NCBI RefSeq assembly: GCF_003073045.1
Contig: NC_037602.1
Coordinates: 12,775,731-12,839,730, forward strand
Direction of reading: 5' to 3'
DNA from: Pomacea canaliculata
Lineage: Eukaryota > Mollusca > Gastropoda > Architaenioglossa > Ampullariidae
Length of the DNA: 64,000 nt
Of the stretch, positions 35,401-47,000 are shown piece after piece; the stretch's first letter is position 1, and every line of letters starts with the position of its first letter. The position numbers and the translations under genes are program-made. The notes under the pieces are model-generated. The model searched no databases, was not told where the DNA came from, and worked only from the letters and a program-made list of their open reading frames with translations.

Positions 35401-35486
35401 CTCTCTTCTATCGCCAGGATTCCATTCAAGTGTGACAATTTGTCCATAAAATGCTGCGAAAGCTCTTCCAGTGTGTCGCTGTCCAT
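32434..35486 (-). CDS. SKA1: spindle and kinetochore-associated protein 1
   Basis: Subunit of the Ska complex, which keeps kinetochores attached to depolymerising microtubules in mitosis. Minus-strand exons: 35486-35251, 34932-34817, 33396-33193, 32925-32756 and 32591-32434, about 294 residues. The N-terminal helical part (MDSDTLEELSQHFMDKLSHL) aligns with human ASSDLEQLCSHVNEKIGNI. SNLPHHLPV matches ENVPSHLPQ. The C-terminal winged-helix microtubule-binding domain is clear: EEFTNVPNYMKGRITYPQIN, then NKVFKAKYKLLKQKKSS, then VYFVLEEDMK, ending in ITILRHCGRMCEIRSGGYLR (human LNILRHCRRLSEVRGGGLTR). Exon 3 ends in a GC donor (AA|GCAAGT), which gives the correct phase. Exon 1 needs one extra base around 35373-35380 to pass from MDSDTLEEL to the frame of KDCLRGLEAAWREMDDLS. 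Its donor, GTTTGT, is weak. It is divergent with PEX11. Confidence 0.9.
33397..34816 (-). other. SKA1 intron 2 with unidentified coding-like debris
   Basis: Intron of 1.4 kb. Between 33633 and 34150 the + strand has short stretches with coding-like composition in shifting frames (LSTTRDGGHALSHNSSSLCE, then HEQLIDWCGLILDVQAKEKY). No family was recognised; it could be a decayed processed copy or chance. A poly-A-like run lies at 34541-34562. Confidence 0.35.
34933..35250 (-). other. SKA1 intron 1
   Basis: Phase 0 intron with a weak donor (GTTTGT). AT-rich, nothing else seen. Confidence 0.65.
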
Positions 35487-35840
35487 GTTAATCAACTTGA
35501 TTCAAGTGAACCTGCAAAATCAACATATCATCTTTTAAGAAAACATTAAATTGGTTACGAACTTGAGCGTAAGATACATGTCATAACACTAAGTGTTAAT
35601 ATCAGATCTATAACTTTCAATTATCAATAGATTTTTTTTTTTTATCCGTCAAAGATCGCGATGAGCAGTAAGAAGAGCACCATACAGGGTTTTCGAATTT
35701 CGCGCATTCTAAGAATAAGCGACAAGAGAAACTACTCTTGCGTCCGCGAGTTATCTCAGTGCTAACCTTTGGTCACTGCAGACGCCAGAAGGGAGATTTG
35801 TAAATAACTGTTTCTGGTTAATTGATTTTTAATATGCATG
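35487..35840. promoter_or_regulatory. shared SKA1/PEX11 divergent promoter
   Basis: Only 354 bp separate the two start codons on opposite strands, so both promoters must lie here unless undetected 5' exons exist. CpG-bearing sequence is concentrated at about 35650-35750 (AAGATCGCG, TTTCGCGCATT, GTCCGCGAG). No TATA box stands out. Confidence 0.6.
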
Positions 35841-38800
35841 ATGGATGGCGACTTAGTGGACAGAATTGTGAAGTTCACTTCACAGGCAAGTGGACGAGAT
35901 AAGCTTTTTCGGTAAGTGTTCAGTCGTAGACTTCTTGACAAGTTTTTCCAAACTGCGTTTATGACTTTTTGACTTATTCTAGACTCGTATAATGTTACTG
36001 TAACTAGCATTAGACAACGTTCACAACAAGCAGTAGCAAAATAAGTAGATTGCTTTCACTTGTTCAGTCAGAGTAACGTTTTTCTCACTTCATGAACATT
36101 TGTCATTATTGTGAATTTGTTCAGTTTCTTGATATAAATTAAAAGCTTGAAAGATTAAGTTCTTGGTGAGGGATTTGCGAGAAGTCATCTATCTGTTTGC
36201 TTCTTCTGTGTGGATGATCAGAACTTCACCAGAAATAGTGGTTTATGATTTATATGAAAAGACAAATTATAAAGACAAGTGAGTCATTTACGTCAACTGT
36301 TTGAGCCGCTTTGGCCTGTTATGGAGTGTCTTTCACTTGCATCCAAGTTTGCAAATATATGTAATTCCACTTCAATTCTCTATCTGTTCATTTTGATTTA
36401 AAAAAAAAACTTATGATAACTGTGGTTCTTTCCCTACTGTACATATACTTATGGTAAAGTGCATTTATTCTTGACTTAAATAATAGATGCTTAGAGTTGG
36501 TGCTTCTGTTACACATGCTTGTAATCTGTTCTATTTTCTGTTATTCTTTGTGTGAAAAATGACAGAGATGTCTCACACCTGAACTTTTCCTGTTTGTAGC
36601 CATGACATATTGTGTTGGAACAATGAACTGCAGTGAATATGTTTTTTTTATACATAATGTTGGTGTATCAATTTGTAGACCTTAATCCTCAACTATTCCT
36701 GTATGTCATACTGGGAATCCGCATTCTCTCCAGCTTTTATTCATAGGTAGGATGTTTTTAGCTCTGATATTATTTTAGCAGCCTTTCACAGACACCTTCT
36801 GCTGATAGCTTTTTTCCCTTTATCTCCGTGGTGTAAGTATTTAATTGGTAATTATTGAATCCTCACTGTGTCATGTAGTCCATGTGGTTGAAAATTATTT
36901 AAGTACTCTCGCTTAAAACTAATGCTTATAAAACAAATGACAGCAAGAGTGTGTATAATACTTATATGGCAGTGGATGTATTTTGGCTCAGGCTGGTGCA
37001 GTATTGCAGCAAGTTTGCTTGGTGGTACTTAACAAGAGCCAATGTTGCTGATGACCTTGTGGACAAACTGAAGAAACTCAGTTCTTCACTCAGCACAGCA
37101 AGAAAATGTGAGTGGTAGCTAAGATGACAAACTTTTTGTTTGAATCTCATGTTTTGTTAAACTTTTATACATTTTCTAGAGCTATAACATAGTCATTGTT
37201 TATAGAACTGACTTTATTTCCATTAAATATACCTTCGTTTTCATGGGGATTGATTATATATGTTTATGTTAGTTTTAGGCAGTATTATGTATAGACTTTT
37301 AATATAGGTTAGGTTCACTCCAAGATTTATTGTTTCACAAACTATTTTTTATCACTATAACCAAAGTAAGACTGTTCACTTCACCTTAGGTTACTCTTCT
37401 GAAGCTTACATCCATTTGAACAATAACAATCTGGATTTATATAGGTCTTTGTTACTGAGAATAGTAACTAAAATAAGTATTAACTCCTCCAGATTATGAA
37501 AAAGAAACCAATTCAATAATGCTTCCTAAACTTGCATTTTGATTTGTTGCAGTTTTGCGTCTGGGAAAGAGTCTGGATTTTGTTCATTCAGCCCTACGCA
37601 GCCTTCACATCTCAGATGACGTTCTTCGATGGACTATTACAATTTCAAAGCTCAACCAAGCTATGTACCTGATGTTTGACCACATTGTTTTGGCTGGCCG
37701 CATTGGTATAGCAAAGGTAAATTGAAATGTGCTAACTTGCACATCCTTAATAAGTTTATATGTTTCTATGAGTACATGATGGAGACACTAAAGATTTAAA
37801 AGGTAAAAAAAAAACTATTCATGTACCAAAAAAAAAAATAAACTGCCTTTCATATTGACAATGTCCTTTTATAACATGATAAATATTGTTACTGAACTTA
37901 TAATACCCCATTTTACATTCTGCTTGAGAAAACTTAATGCTAGTTAATGACAAATACAAAAATATGACCAGTATTTTTCCCTTAAATCTTTAACTGAAAA
38001 TTGCAAACATTCTCCTTCTCAAAATCCACCAAAGTTATGTATAGGGGCGACTGCCATTCGATGGACTGCTGGATAATATTTCGTAGTGTAATGATTTGGT
38101 CTGTGCATAATTTTCCCTGCCGAAAGCCTGCCGTCTCTCCAGGATGATTCTGGTCAGCACCTTGCTAGTAATGGACAACGGCGTAATCCTACGTCAATTG
38201 CTGCACTGTGTCAGGGCGCCTTTTTTGGGTAGCTTTACTAGGTAGCCAAGCTTCCAGTCTGCTGGAACTTGCTCCTGTTCCCAAATTTTCTACAGCAGGG
38301 GGTGTAGCATCTCTGCTGCAGCTGTTGGGTCTGCCTTGACTGCTTCTGCAGGAATGCCATCTGGGCCTGCTGCCTTGCCACAATTCAGGACTTGATGGCT
38401 TTGGTTTCTGCCTTGGTTGTTGGGTTGATGTTTACTTGGAGCTGTTCGGCAGCTGGGGCAATGTCCAAAGTGGTTGTTGGTGGTGGTCGGTTAAGTATTT
38501 AATCAAAATGTTCCACCCAGTGTGATCTTTGCTCTGCATCCCCAGTAATGACGCTGCCATTCTTATTCTTTATTGGTCTGCGTGCATTGGTGTTTTTCCT
38601 TCATGACAGAATTCTTGCAGTTTGGTATAGTATCTTTGTCTTATTTTGCCCAGCTGCTTGTTCTGCTCTTCTGCCATCCTGTTTGCAAACTGTCTCATGT
38701 TGTCTCTTGCACTCTTCTTCATTTCTGTTTTTCTTTCGGTATTTTTCTCTGAGCTCTTCTTTTTTCCTGCTGGTCTTGACATTGGTTGGTCTTCTGCTTC

Positions 38801-40260
38801 AGCTCTTTCCTTTCCTCTGTCTTTCACCAGGTCCTTAAAGTCAGTTGAACCTTGCTGACATAATTCGTGGGGAAACTGGTTCCCATGCTATTAGTGCTCC
38901 TGCAACCTCTGGTGTCATCAGTACTGCTCCTCCTTGTGTGTGGTCATGGTCAGGGTCTTCATGTCCAGAGTATATGATAGTCTCCCCTGACGAAAGTCTG
39001 GTCTGACCGTTGCCATTCCACCTTGTCTTGCACAGACCGAGGAGCTTGATGTTATAGTTCTTCATTTCCTGTGCTACCTGAGCTGATTTACTTTCTCATA
39101 TAGGGTTCTGATACTCCAGGTCCCTATCCTGGTTTTTTCCTTTGCCGTGAGAAGATGGGTTGGCAAGCTGGCTTCCTGAGGGCTTTCGCCAGCACGCGTC
39201 ATAAGCCCTTCCGAAGAGGGATCTTCCCATCCAGGCTCTAGTTGTGCAGTTAGTGTGTTTGCGGTCTCTGTAGCATTTTATTTTTTACAGGGTGGGGTTG
39301 CTAGCCCGTGCCCAACCCTCCTTCATCCGGGCTTGATACCGGCAGGTTACCCGAGTGGTTTCCATGCGGGGTTCGATTAATTGACTTTTAAGTTTTAAAC
39401 CCAACATTTATCAGCCAGTCTTTCATGGGAAGAGAAAAGAAAATGCAGTGGTGTTAAGATAACCTGGCCTATTTTGAAAGGTACCAGGGTTTAAGGTTAT
39501 GTAAGTTATGAAGTTAATATATTATTTATTATATTAATTTACCTTTAAACATTTACTAAATAGATTTATCAAAGGTGCATTGTCCTTTTTTTATAATGAA
39601 CAAACTGTTGTGATGGATTCAAGATATGATAGTTGAATAACAAATGACTACTTTTTAGCTTTGCATTACTCATTTGGCAGCAGCAGTAATCTGCATGCTG
39701 CTAATTGCAAATAAAAGGATAAAAATATGCCTATTGGAAGTTTCTTATCTGTTTAATAATTATTTGCTCTTCTTTATGTTTTTTTTTTTTTTTTGACAAG
39801 ACATTAAAATATAAAATAGTGAATTTAACTTCTAAAATTTACAGGTTGATGGAGAAAAATGGAATCGGTTATCTGCTCAGTTTTGGATTGTCACCCTCAT
39901 CTTGGGCATCACCAGAGATATATACGAAATCTACAGCATGCTTGCTCGAGATTTCCGTGCCCGCAATGCCAAACTTGCCCAGCTCAACATCGTAATGGAG
40001 AAAAAGGCAACAGCAGAGTTCATGGTTTACCCAGACAAAAGAAGGACCTTGCAACGTGCCAGGTGTTGTGGCACTGCTGCCTTGAAAACAAGGCACTCAT
40101 TTTAGACCTTATTAAGAATCTGGCAGACTTGGTGCTACCATTAGAAGCTCTTGAGTATGTGAATGCTTCTCCTGGAGTACAGGGACTGTTGGGTACAGTC
40201 TCATCAGCTGTTGGTGTGATAACTGCTTGGGATCCCTTATTAAGACTTGTACCCTCATAG
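35841..40260 (+). CDS. PEX11B: peroxisomal membrane protein PEX11 (alpha/beta type)
   Basis: Peroxisome-membrane protein that curves and elongates the membrane before fission. Exons: 35841-35911, 36992-37107, 37553-37716 and 39845-40260, consistent GT-AG phases, about 255 residues (human PEX11B has 259). Alignable parts: VDRIVKFTSQASGRDKLFR at the N-terminus; LGKSLDFVHSALRSLHISDD; LRWTITISKLNQAMYLMFDH; VDGEKWNRLSAQFW; LGITRDIYEIYSML (human MNLSRDAYEIRLLM); a hydrophobic C-terminus GLLGTVSSAVGVITAWDPLL. It resembles PEX11A/B more than PEX11G. In exon 4 the first frame ends in a stop at 40105, while the family-like sequence DLATCQVLWHCCLENKALIL continues in another frame to 40260; one A missing from the run at 40037-40040 would explain it. 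A second in-frame ATG lies just upstream at 35838. AATAAA is at 40704. Intron 3 carries an antisense LINE. Confidence 0.9.
35912..36991 (+). other. PEX11 intron 1
   Basis: Phase 2 GT-AG intron of 1.1 kb, AT-rich, with no repeat recognised. Confidence 0.7.
37108..37552 (+). other. PEX11 intron 2
   Basis: Phase 1 GT-AG intron, AT-rich, nothing else seen. Confidence 0.7.
38025..39420 (-). mobile_element. RTE/BovB-like LINE, 5' half, antisense in PEX11 intron 3
   Basis: The minus strand reads, in order: a 5' region; an endonuclease start (LLGLCKTRWNGNGQTRLSSG, ETIIYSGHEDPDHDHTQGGA, WEPVSPRIMSARFN), typical of the EEP endonuclease of RTE/BovB elements (often annotated craniofacial development protein 2); a charged linker; then reverse-transcriptase blocks (GKAAGPDGIPAEAV, DWKLGYLVKLPKKG, RQGKLCTDQIITLRN, YITLVDFEKE). 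It breaks off at the first catalytic RT motif; the FADD motif and 3' end are absent. It carries several frame breaks and is dead. Keeping the 5' part while losing the 3' part is the reverse of normal LINE truncation, so a later deletion probably removed the 3' half. Confidence 0.85.
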
Positions 40261-41734
40261 TCATTCAAGATTCAAACATTGAATGATTCCTTTTGATATT
40301 TTTACTATGCTTAAACAGTGAAGAGACTCAAACTCTTTATTGTTTGGCCATTGGATTTGTGAGCTTCACACACACACGAAAGTAACCATTGCATTCCCTT
40401 GTGAAAAGTATTATGGTATTAGTAATATAACAGCCTTTATATATCAAATTACATACAGTAAACAAGTTTATAAAGTAAAAAGTGTACTTGAATGCACAAA
40501 CATTATATTGCATCAACTCTTATACACACATATATAATTGTATCACATCAACTGCTGTTTCTGTTGTCATTTTAGTCAGTAGTATATGAATCTGGCAACA
40601 TTTTGAAAATGATGATTTTCAGAAAATTTTTAAATACATTGTTGCGTTTCTATATTTTCCTGGTAAAACTTTTAGTCTCAGATCATTCATTGATGTACAC
40701 AGAAATAAAACATGTCATAAACAGTGAAGAAAATAAATTAGAGAGGGGTGGTAGAGAGAATTGTGTATAGGTGAATGTAAGCATAATATTCATGCTCGTG
40801 GATAAAGCACTAAGTGCTTTGCTGTTTTGTGTTGATTTCCTCTATGATTTCTCAGATTCAAATATCAGTATTTGATTAATATCGTAAATACAATTTTGTT
40901 ATCTATTACAAGTTATTCTAGTTCATTATTTCTAAGCTGAAAAGTTTAAAAAAGTGGTGGCTATTGTAGTGGTGGTGGTGGTGGTATACAAAAAGTTTTG
41001 TTGCATGAAGCAAGCAAAACATATGCTGCAACCATCTTTTAAAATACTTGATATTTTCATTTTTTAAGAAAACACATTGGAAAATTTACAGGAATAACCC
41101 TAAAATAGCTTAATTTTAAATGAATGTTGAGATCAGAATTAAGGTATCATTGCGAAAATGTAAAATTCGAGCAGCACCCTAAATGGCAATTCTCAGCAAA
41201 AAGATCCTTGCATACATGTCCTCTGTGAAAGCTTTTCCAGAGAATCTCATCAAAAAAAGATAATGCTGAGAAATGTTTTTGAAATGATATTTCTTGCTAT
41301 TTGCACCTCAACTGTCAAGCTCATATTCTCATTCTCTACTGAAAGTTCATGTATGTGTTTTCTCAGTTCATCAGACACTGTCACCAATTTTTTTTGACTC
41401 CCTACGAATCTGAAACAAAAAAGATTCACCAAAACAGGACAATGCTACCTGAGAATAGGAAGCCAGGCAGTGGCCATGGCCACGATGCCACTCCTCATTT
41501 CGCAACAAGCTAGCCTCATGGACATTGTACTAAACTAAGTCTTTGATTGTACTGGCAACTTTGACAATGAAATACAGCGGAAATGCATGAAACAGAGGCA
41601 AAATGGCTGTGGTACTAACACACGCTTGTCAGCTATAAAACTTAAACATATGTTTCAAACTGGAAACCTAAAAAATAAAAAGTTCGAATATACATTTGCA
41701 ATAATTTAGCAAGTACATAACACCAATAAGAGTC
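40261..41734. other. PEX11 3' UTR and spacer
   Basis: AATAAA at 40704-40709 and another at about 40733. Small GGT repeats lie near 40970. No gene was recognised up to the LINE at 41.7 kb. Confidence 0.55.
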
Positions 41735-43475
41735 AGAGATCCAGCCAGCAGCTATAGACCTCAACATCTGCATAGACCCGCGAAGCCTGGAAGAAGTGAC
41801 AGCACCAATCAAGACAATGAAGAGTGCCATGATGTTGAAAGCTGATGTGAATGTGACAGCTCCCATGCTGACTGAAATCTTCAGGCAAGTTTGGGAATCA
41901 GGACAGCTCCCTGATGCGTGGAAGACAGGGCTCATCTTCAAGTTATCCAAGAAAGGAGATCTTGGAGACTGCAATAATTGGAGGTGCATAACACTTCTTT
42001 CCCTCGCCAGCAGCAGAGGTCCGGTGGCGCAACGGTTAGCGCTGTTAGCGCCTGTCACCAATACAGTGAAGGTTGGCTGCCCTGATTTCATTTCTCGTCT
42101 CGGGCACGCTGATCTTTCTCTGCACGTGGCATCTGTTTACAGGGCTGGTTGCTTGCCGTAATATAACCTTAGTTGTTGACACGGCGTAAAACACCAATTC
42201 CCCCCCCCACCCTCGCCAGCAAGGCATTTTAGCAAGAATGATCTGACAAGACTGACTTTGAGAAATCTCCGACCACAGCAAGCAGGATTTGGCCCTGGGC
42301 GATCCTGCTCTGAACACATTATTCTGTGACAGATTCTGGAGCAGAGCAACGAGTGGAACACACAGCTGTACATCAATTTTATCGACCTGGAGATGGCTTT
42401 TGACAGCATCCACTGCGAGTCCTGAGGCATTATGGAGTCCCTGCAAAACTTGTTCAGGTCGTTGCAATGCTGTACAGCGATTTCAAATCCCAGGATTGAC
42501 AAGGAGCTCACAGACACCTTCAAAGTCAGTACTGGGGTGAAGCAGGGCTGCATTCTGTCGCCATTCCTCTTCATCCTGGCCATGGACTGGAGCATGAAGA
42601 CTTCCACCGACAGTGAGAGGAGAGGGATCAGATGGACCATGACTATGACAGCAACAGCAACGCTGGAAGACTTGGACTTTGCTGATGACATTGCCCTGCT
42701 GTCCCACCGCCACCAAGACATGCAGGAAAAAACAAATGCCTTCTCAGAAACAGCTGGAAACCTTAGCTTGAAGGTCAGCACAAAGAAAACGAAAAGTATG
42801 AGAGTGAACGCCAGAGTCCAAGACAGCATCAAACTAAATGGAAAAAGAGATTGAGGAAGTTGACAGTTTCACCTATCTTGGGTCCAAAATGTCAAACACT
42901 GGGGATGTGGAGGTGGAGATTCGAGCCCAACTGGTGAAAGCCAGCCAGGCCTTCGCCTCACTCAGGATCACATAAAAGGCAAAAAACATCAGTCAGAAGA
43001 TCAAGCTGAGAATCTTCAAGTCAAATGTCATCAGCACCCTCCTTTACGGATCAGAATCATGGAAGATCATCAGTAACAGGCTTGACGTCTTTCAAAACAG
43101 ATGCCTCAGGCACATACTTAACATCTTTTGGCCAAATACCATCACCAACGAAGAACTCCACCGAAGAACTGAAACCGAGTCCATCACCACGCAGGTTCAA
43201 CAAAGGCGTTGGCGATGGATTGGACATGTGCTCCGCCAGCAGACAGCAAACCTCTCCAGAGTCGACCTACGATGGACTCCAGACGGCCGAAGAAAACGAG
43301 GCCGCTCAAAGGAAACTTGGAGAACAACAGTGGAAAGGGAGATGAAAGGAAAGGGCTGGACATGGGGTCACCTAGAGGCTAGAGCGGGTTTTAGCCGATC
43401 GACATCGGTGGCGGACTCTGGTTGAGGCCTTATGTGCAACTAGCTCATTCACAAAGAGGAATAGATAGATATCAG
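41735..43475 (+). mobile_element. RTE/BovB-like LINE, RT domain to 3' end
   Basis: 5'-truncated copy. In order: DAWKTGLIFKLSKKGDLGDC; a SINE insertion (42013-42209); QQAGFGPGRSCSEHI; YINFIDLEMAFDSI; VSTGVKQGCILSPFLFILAM; the catalytic LDFADDIALLSH; SFTYLGSKMS; LRHILNIFWPNTITNEELHR; QQRRWRWIGHVLR; RRKRGRSKETWRTTVEREMK; WGHLEARAGF. The set and order match the RT and C-terminus of RTE/BovB elements. The 3' end carries GATAGATA-type repeats, as RTE elements do. Several frame breaks show it is inactive. The same 3' end occurs at 56040-56362 on the minus strand with high identity, so the family was active fairly recently. Confidence 0.88.
42013..42209 (+). mobile_element. tRNA-derived SINE nested in the RTE element
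   Basis: Flanked by a perfect 12-bp target duplication CCCTCGCCAGCA (42001-42012 and 42210-42221), and it splits the LINE reverse transcriptase. The head has a Pol III A box (TGGCGCAACGG). The body CGTCTCGGGCACGCTGATC and TCTGCACGTGGCATCTG is shared with copies near 58.4 and 60.5 kb. The tail GCCGTAATATAACC...GGCGTAAAACACC resembles known bivalve/mollusc SINE ends (from memory), and ends in a C run. Confidence 0.85.
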
Positions 43476-43860
43476 ACTAGAATTATTACAAGATTTTTCC
43501 CAGTCCCAGCCACCACCATCCCCATTTCAGATAATCTGGAGAAAGAAACATGTTAATTTGGAATGTTTGAACAGCTCTGTAAATGTGCGTACAAGGTATT
43601 ATTGCAATAAACAGTTTCATATAAAGCCATATCAGTTATACTTTAAATAAAAAAGAGATCAGAAGGGCTGATCTTCACTGATCAGCTTAATTTTTAAAAT
43701 TAATAATAAATCTGCTTTTGTTTCCGTCACGACAAATTATTTACCTGCCCTTATCACAAAACATGTATTTATCTCTATGTATTACTAGTATGACCACTAT
43801 CTGGTATTTCCCTTGTGAATTAATGAAGTCATATTGTAAAACACATTAATCGGGAGTGTA
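43476..43860. other. spacer upstream of SAXO
   Basis: AT-rich sequence between the LINE and the CpG-rich SAXO promoter region. Nothing recognised. Confidence 0.55.
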
Positions 43861-44071
43861 CACGTCTCAGCCCCCGTCCCTCCGCTAGGCCGATGTAACG
43901 CTCGACCATGGTTGCTAGGATGTGACGTTGTGGTAACGCTTGCGTGGCGGCCTTAGCAACGCGGGGTCGTCGTCGGGACGTGCTTTGGGAGGGCGAACTG
44001 ACTTAAGGTATCTTAAGGTATCTTAGCGCGTCTACTGTCTTGCAGTTGTTCGCTTCCTCGAAACAAGGATC
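43861..44071 (+). promoter_or_regulatory. CpG-rich SAXO promoter with paired RFX-like half sites
   Basis: GC- and CpG-rich against AT-rich surroundings, directly upstream of the first exon. GTTGCTAGG (43911-43919) and its inverse CCTTAGCAAC (43951-43960) resemble half sites of the X-box bound by ciliary RFX factors, which would suit an axonemal gene. They are 31 bp apart rather than 1-3 bp, so they are not a canonical X-box. Confidence 0.35.
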
Positions 44072-47000
44072 ATGGCTGTCAGACAGTGAGTATTTTAAAC
44101 GATAATGTAAACAAGTACTCAGTAACCTAAGCTCGGTGAACTTCGTGAAACAAAAGCTCCTGTCACGTACTGTTCCTCGATTTTGCCAAGGCACTGAGCG
44201 TGGAAATATGTTCTACTACCTGTCGTCTTTGACCTGTCACGTGAACGTGTCTTGGTGCCAAAGGAAGCAGCTACGTGTGCTACGTGTGCACGATCCATTA
44301 CTGTGACTTGAATGTTTTATGGGCCAGCCCACAGTGCGCAATCGATGAATGGGTTTTACCGAGACGGTTAGAACACTGTTTCAAAGAGGCTGTCGATTTA
44401 TCGCCCATTCAATAACTATCTCTATTATATAAGAAGAAAGCTTTATTTTCACTGCCTTCACGAATAGCTACAGTTAGGAGACGTTTACAGAGTGTGTAAA
44501 TTATCTGGTCAAAGAAATCTGTCAAGTAATGCACTCAAAGACAGAAGTAATGAGAATGGATGGACTTGATGAATAAAACAATGAACATGGGGATAATGAT
44601 GTATAAAACAGAATTCTTTTCAAACTGCCACCACTCCTACTCTTCTTTCAATTTAAACATTTGCACTTTGCTGTTGCCTTAAAATCATCAGACAGCAATG
44701 TAATAACATTATATCATTTTTGTTTAGGAAGATAACCTTTTCAGGTTTACCTTTCCATGCTCACATCCATTCACTATCATGGGAACCATCAGTTTCCACT
44801 AAAAGTACAACTTTTCGGCAAGCTTAACAAAATTTTAGTATGGCTTTCACGCTGTTGAAGAAGTGTCTACAGTGTCAGTACAATGTTAAAAAACAAACTG
44901 AAAAATACTATCCCTTGCACTCTTTTTGTTTATTATTTATCTATTAGGGACAATCAGTGGTTCAGTGGCCCAGAGTTTAGGGAATACAGGGAGTACGGTC
45001 TGCAGCCAAACCCTCTTCCCCTCAACTTGGATGCTGTAATGGACTCTGCCACCGTTACCAAGTAAGAAAATCATAGATCTTCCTGGCCATTAAGACTAGA
45101 CAAAAAAAACACTAACCTCCTCACAAATATGTACCTGCTTTCTCATCTGATTTAGTGCGAAAGTTATCTATATCAAGGTGAATCTACAGGATGAAAAGAG
45201 AACAAGGGAAGACTACTCCTGTACAAATTGGTCATCAAACTCCATACATTAAATGCATGTTAAGTTTCTTTTTGTTTAATTAAGATTTTCTATTAAATCA
45301 GAATAATAGGACTGGGATGGAACAATGAATATAGCAAATACTTCCTTTCTTGATATGTTTAATGGATATCACAAAGTTTTTCACAGTTTATAAACAAATG
45401 GAATTATATTTCACAACATAGTAAAGAACAATGGACATAAAGTTGCTGACTAAAGCATAAATTACAGTGTAGATACACTGTAACCAGCTGCTTGAAAATA
45501 TTTTAGACTTTAACGTAGAACACATAAAAGTTTGCAATCAAATTTCTTTACATAACTTGGCAGAACAGGTGAAAGATGTGGAAAAACGTATTTTTGTATT
45601 CCTGCCAAAGAATGCCATTTGATGGGCAGATGATTAGCATTTGATTAGTATTCAATTGTATATACTAGCAAATATCTTGTTCATAAGCTCTGTTTCCAAA
45701 AAGTGACTTCTTTCAATAAGAATTTGTGTATTGGCCAAGTGACACTGCACTCAGAATATGACTTGATGATGGAAGAGACAATACAAAAAAATACATATGC
45801 ACTTACATACACACTACCCCTCATCTTCGCTTGCACTCTTTTTAATGCTTTTCTATCTAAGACACATAATCCTAATCTACATTTATCTGTGTTATTAAAA
45901 AAGAATCCAACAGGGTAAGATAAAAAGACCAAAAATGTGCATGGAAAGAGCATGTGAGTGAGGAATGTGTGTGTGTGCCTGTTTGTGAATATTTATGTGT
46001 GCATTTAGGACAATGTCACTAAAATAATGTAAAGAAAAAACAATATCATAAAAGACCATATGATGACATTTGTACGGTAAGTTTAAAGCAGAAAGCAACA
46101 TAGGTGAGAATAACAATTTGAGTGACTTAGAACTCTGAATAGCATGAGGCAGACACAATGGTTAACACATCCATCTACAGAAACAGTCATGCTAATATGA
46201 AAAAAACACACACACACACAGGCACACTTAACTCATGCTTTGTTTTAAGAGATATTTTTCGATAGATTATTCTGCTTTACACAGGCATCCTTTCTCCAAC
46301 ATCGCTAAACTTAATGCGTGGCTTGTAGATTTCAAGATGGCTTATGATTCAGTCCAGCACGTAACCCACTCAAGAGTATTTATTAAATCCAGAATGAATG
46401 AAATAGCCAATACCTTGTCTGGCAAAGATAAACCTGATATACAGCTTTTTTCTTGTTGAATTGTTCATTCTTATATTTGCAGACGTTCTGGTGCTTTTAT
46501 CAAGTACACCAGCTGGTCTCAAAAACCAGATAAACTGTCTTGCTAACTTATGCCAGAAGCTTGAATCAGAAATCAATTGTAGCAAAACTAAAGTAGTTGT
46601 CTTTAGAAAAGGAGGATTTGGCGAAAGATGGGAAAAATGGTTTTTAGGAGAAATGTTCCTAGAAGTAGTCAACAGCTATGTCTACTTTGGTTTGACATTT
46701 ACAGCAACCATGAGTTCGTTTCAAGGGACTAAGCAGTTAGCAGTCAAAGGGAAAATTTCCATCTCCAACACAGTCAGAGCCCTAAAAGATATAGATAATA
46801 TGAGTAGACAGATGTTCTTGATGCTCAAGTACAACTAACTCTTTAATATGCATTCGAAGTATGGAGAGTCCTTCATGATGATAGCCCTGTCGAAAAAGCA
46901 CAACTTTACAAATGCAAAAAGTATCTGAATGCCCAATCCATACACCATCAGATATAAAAAAAGGGGAACTTGGACGATATCTACTCCTGATCAACTGTTA

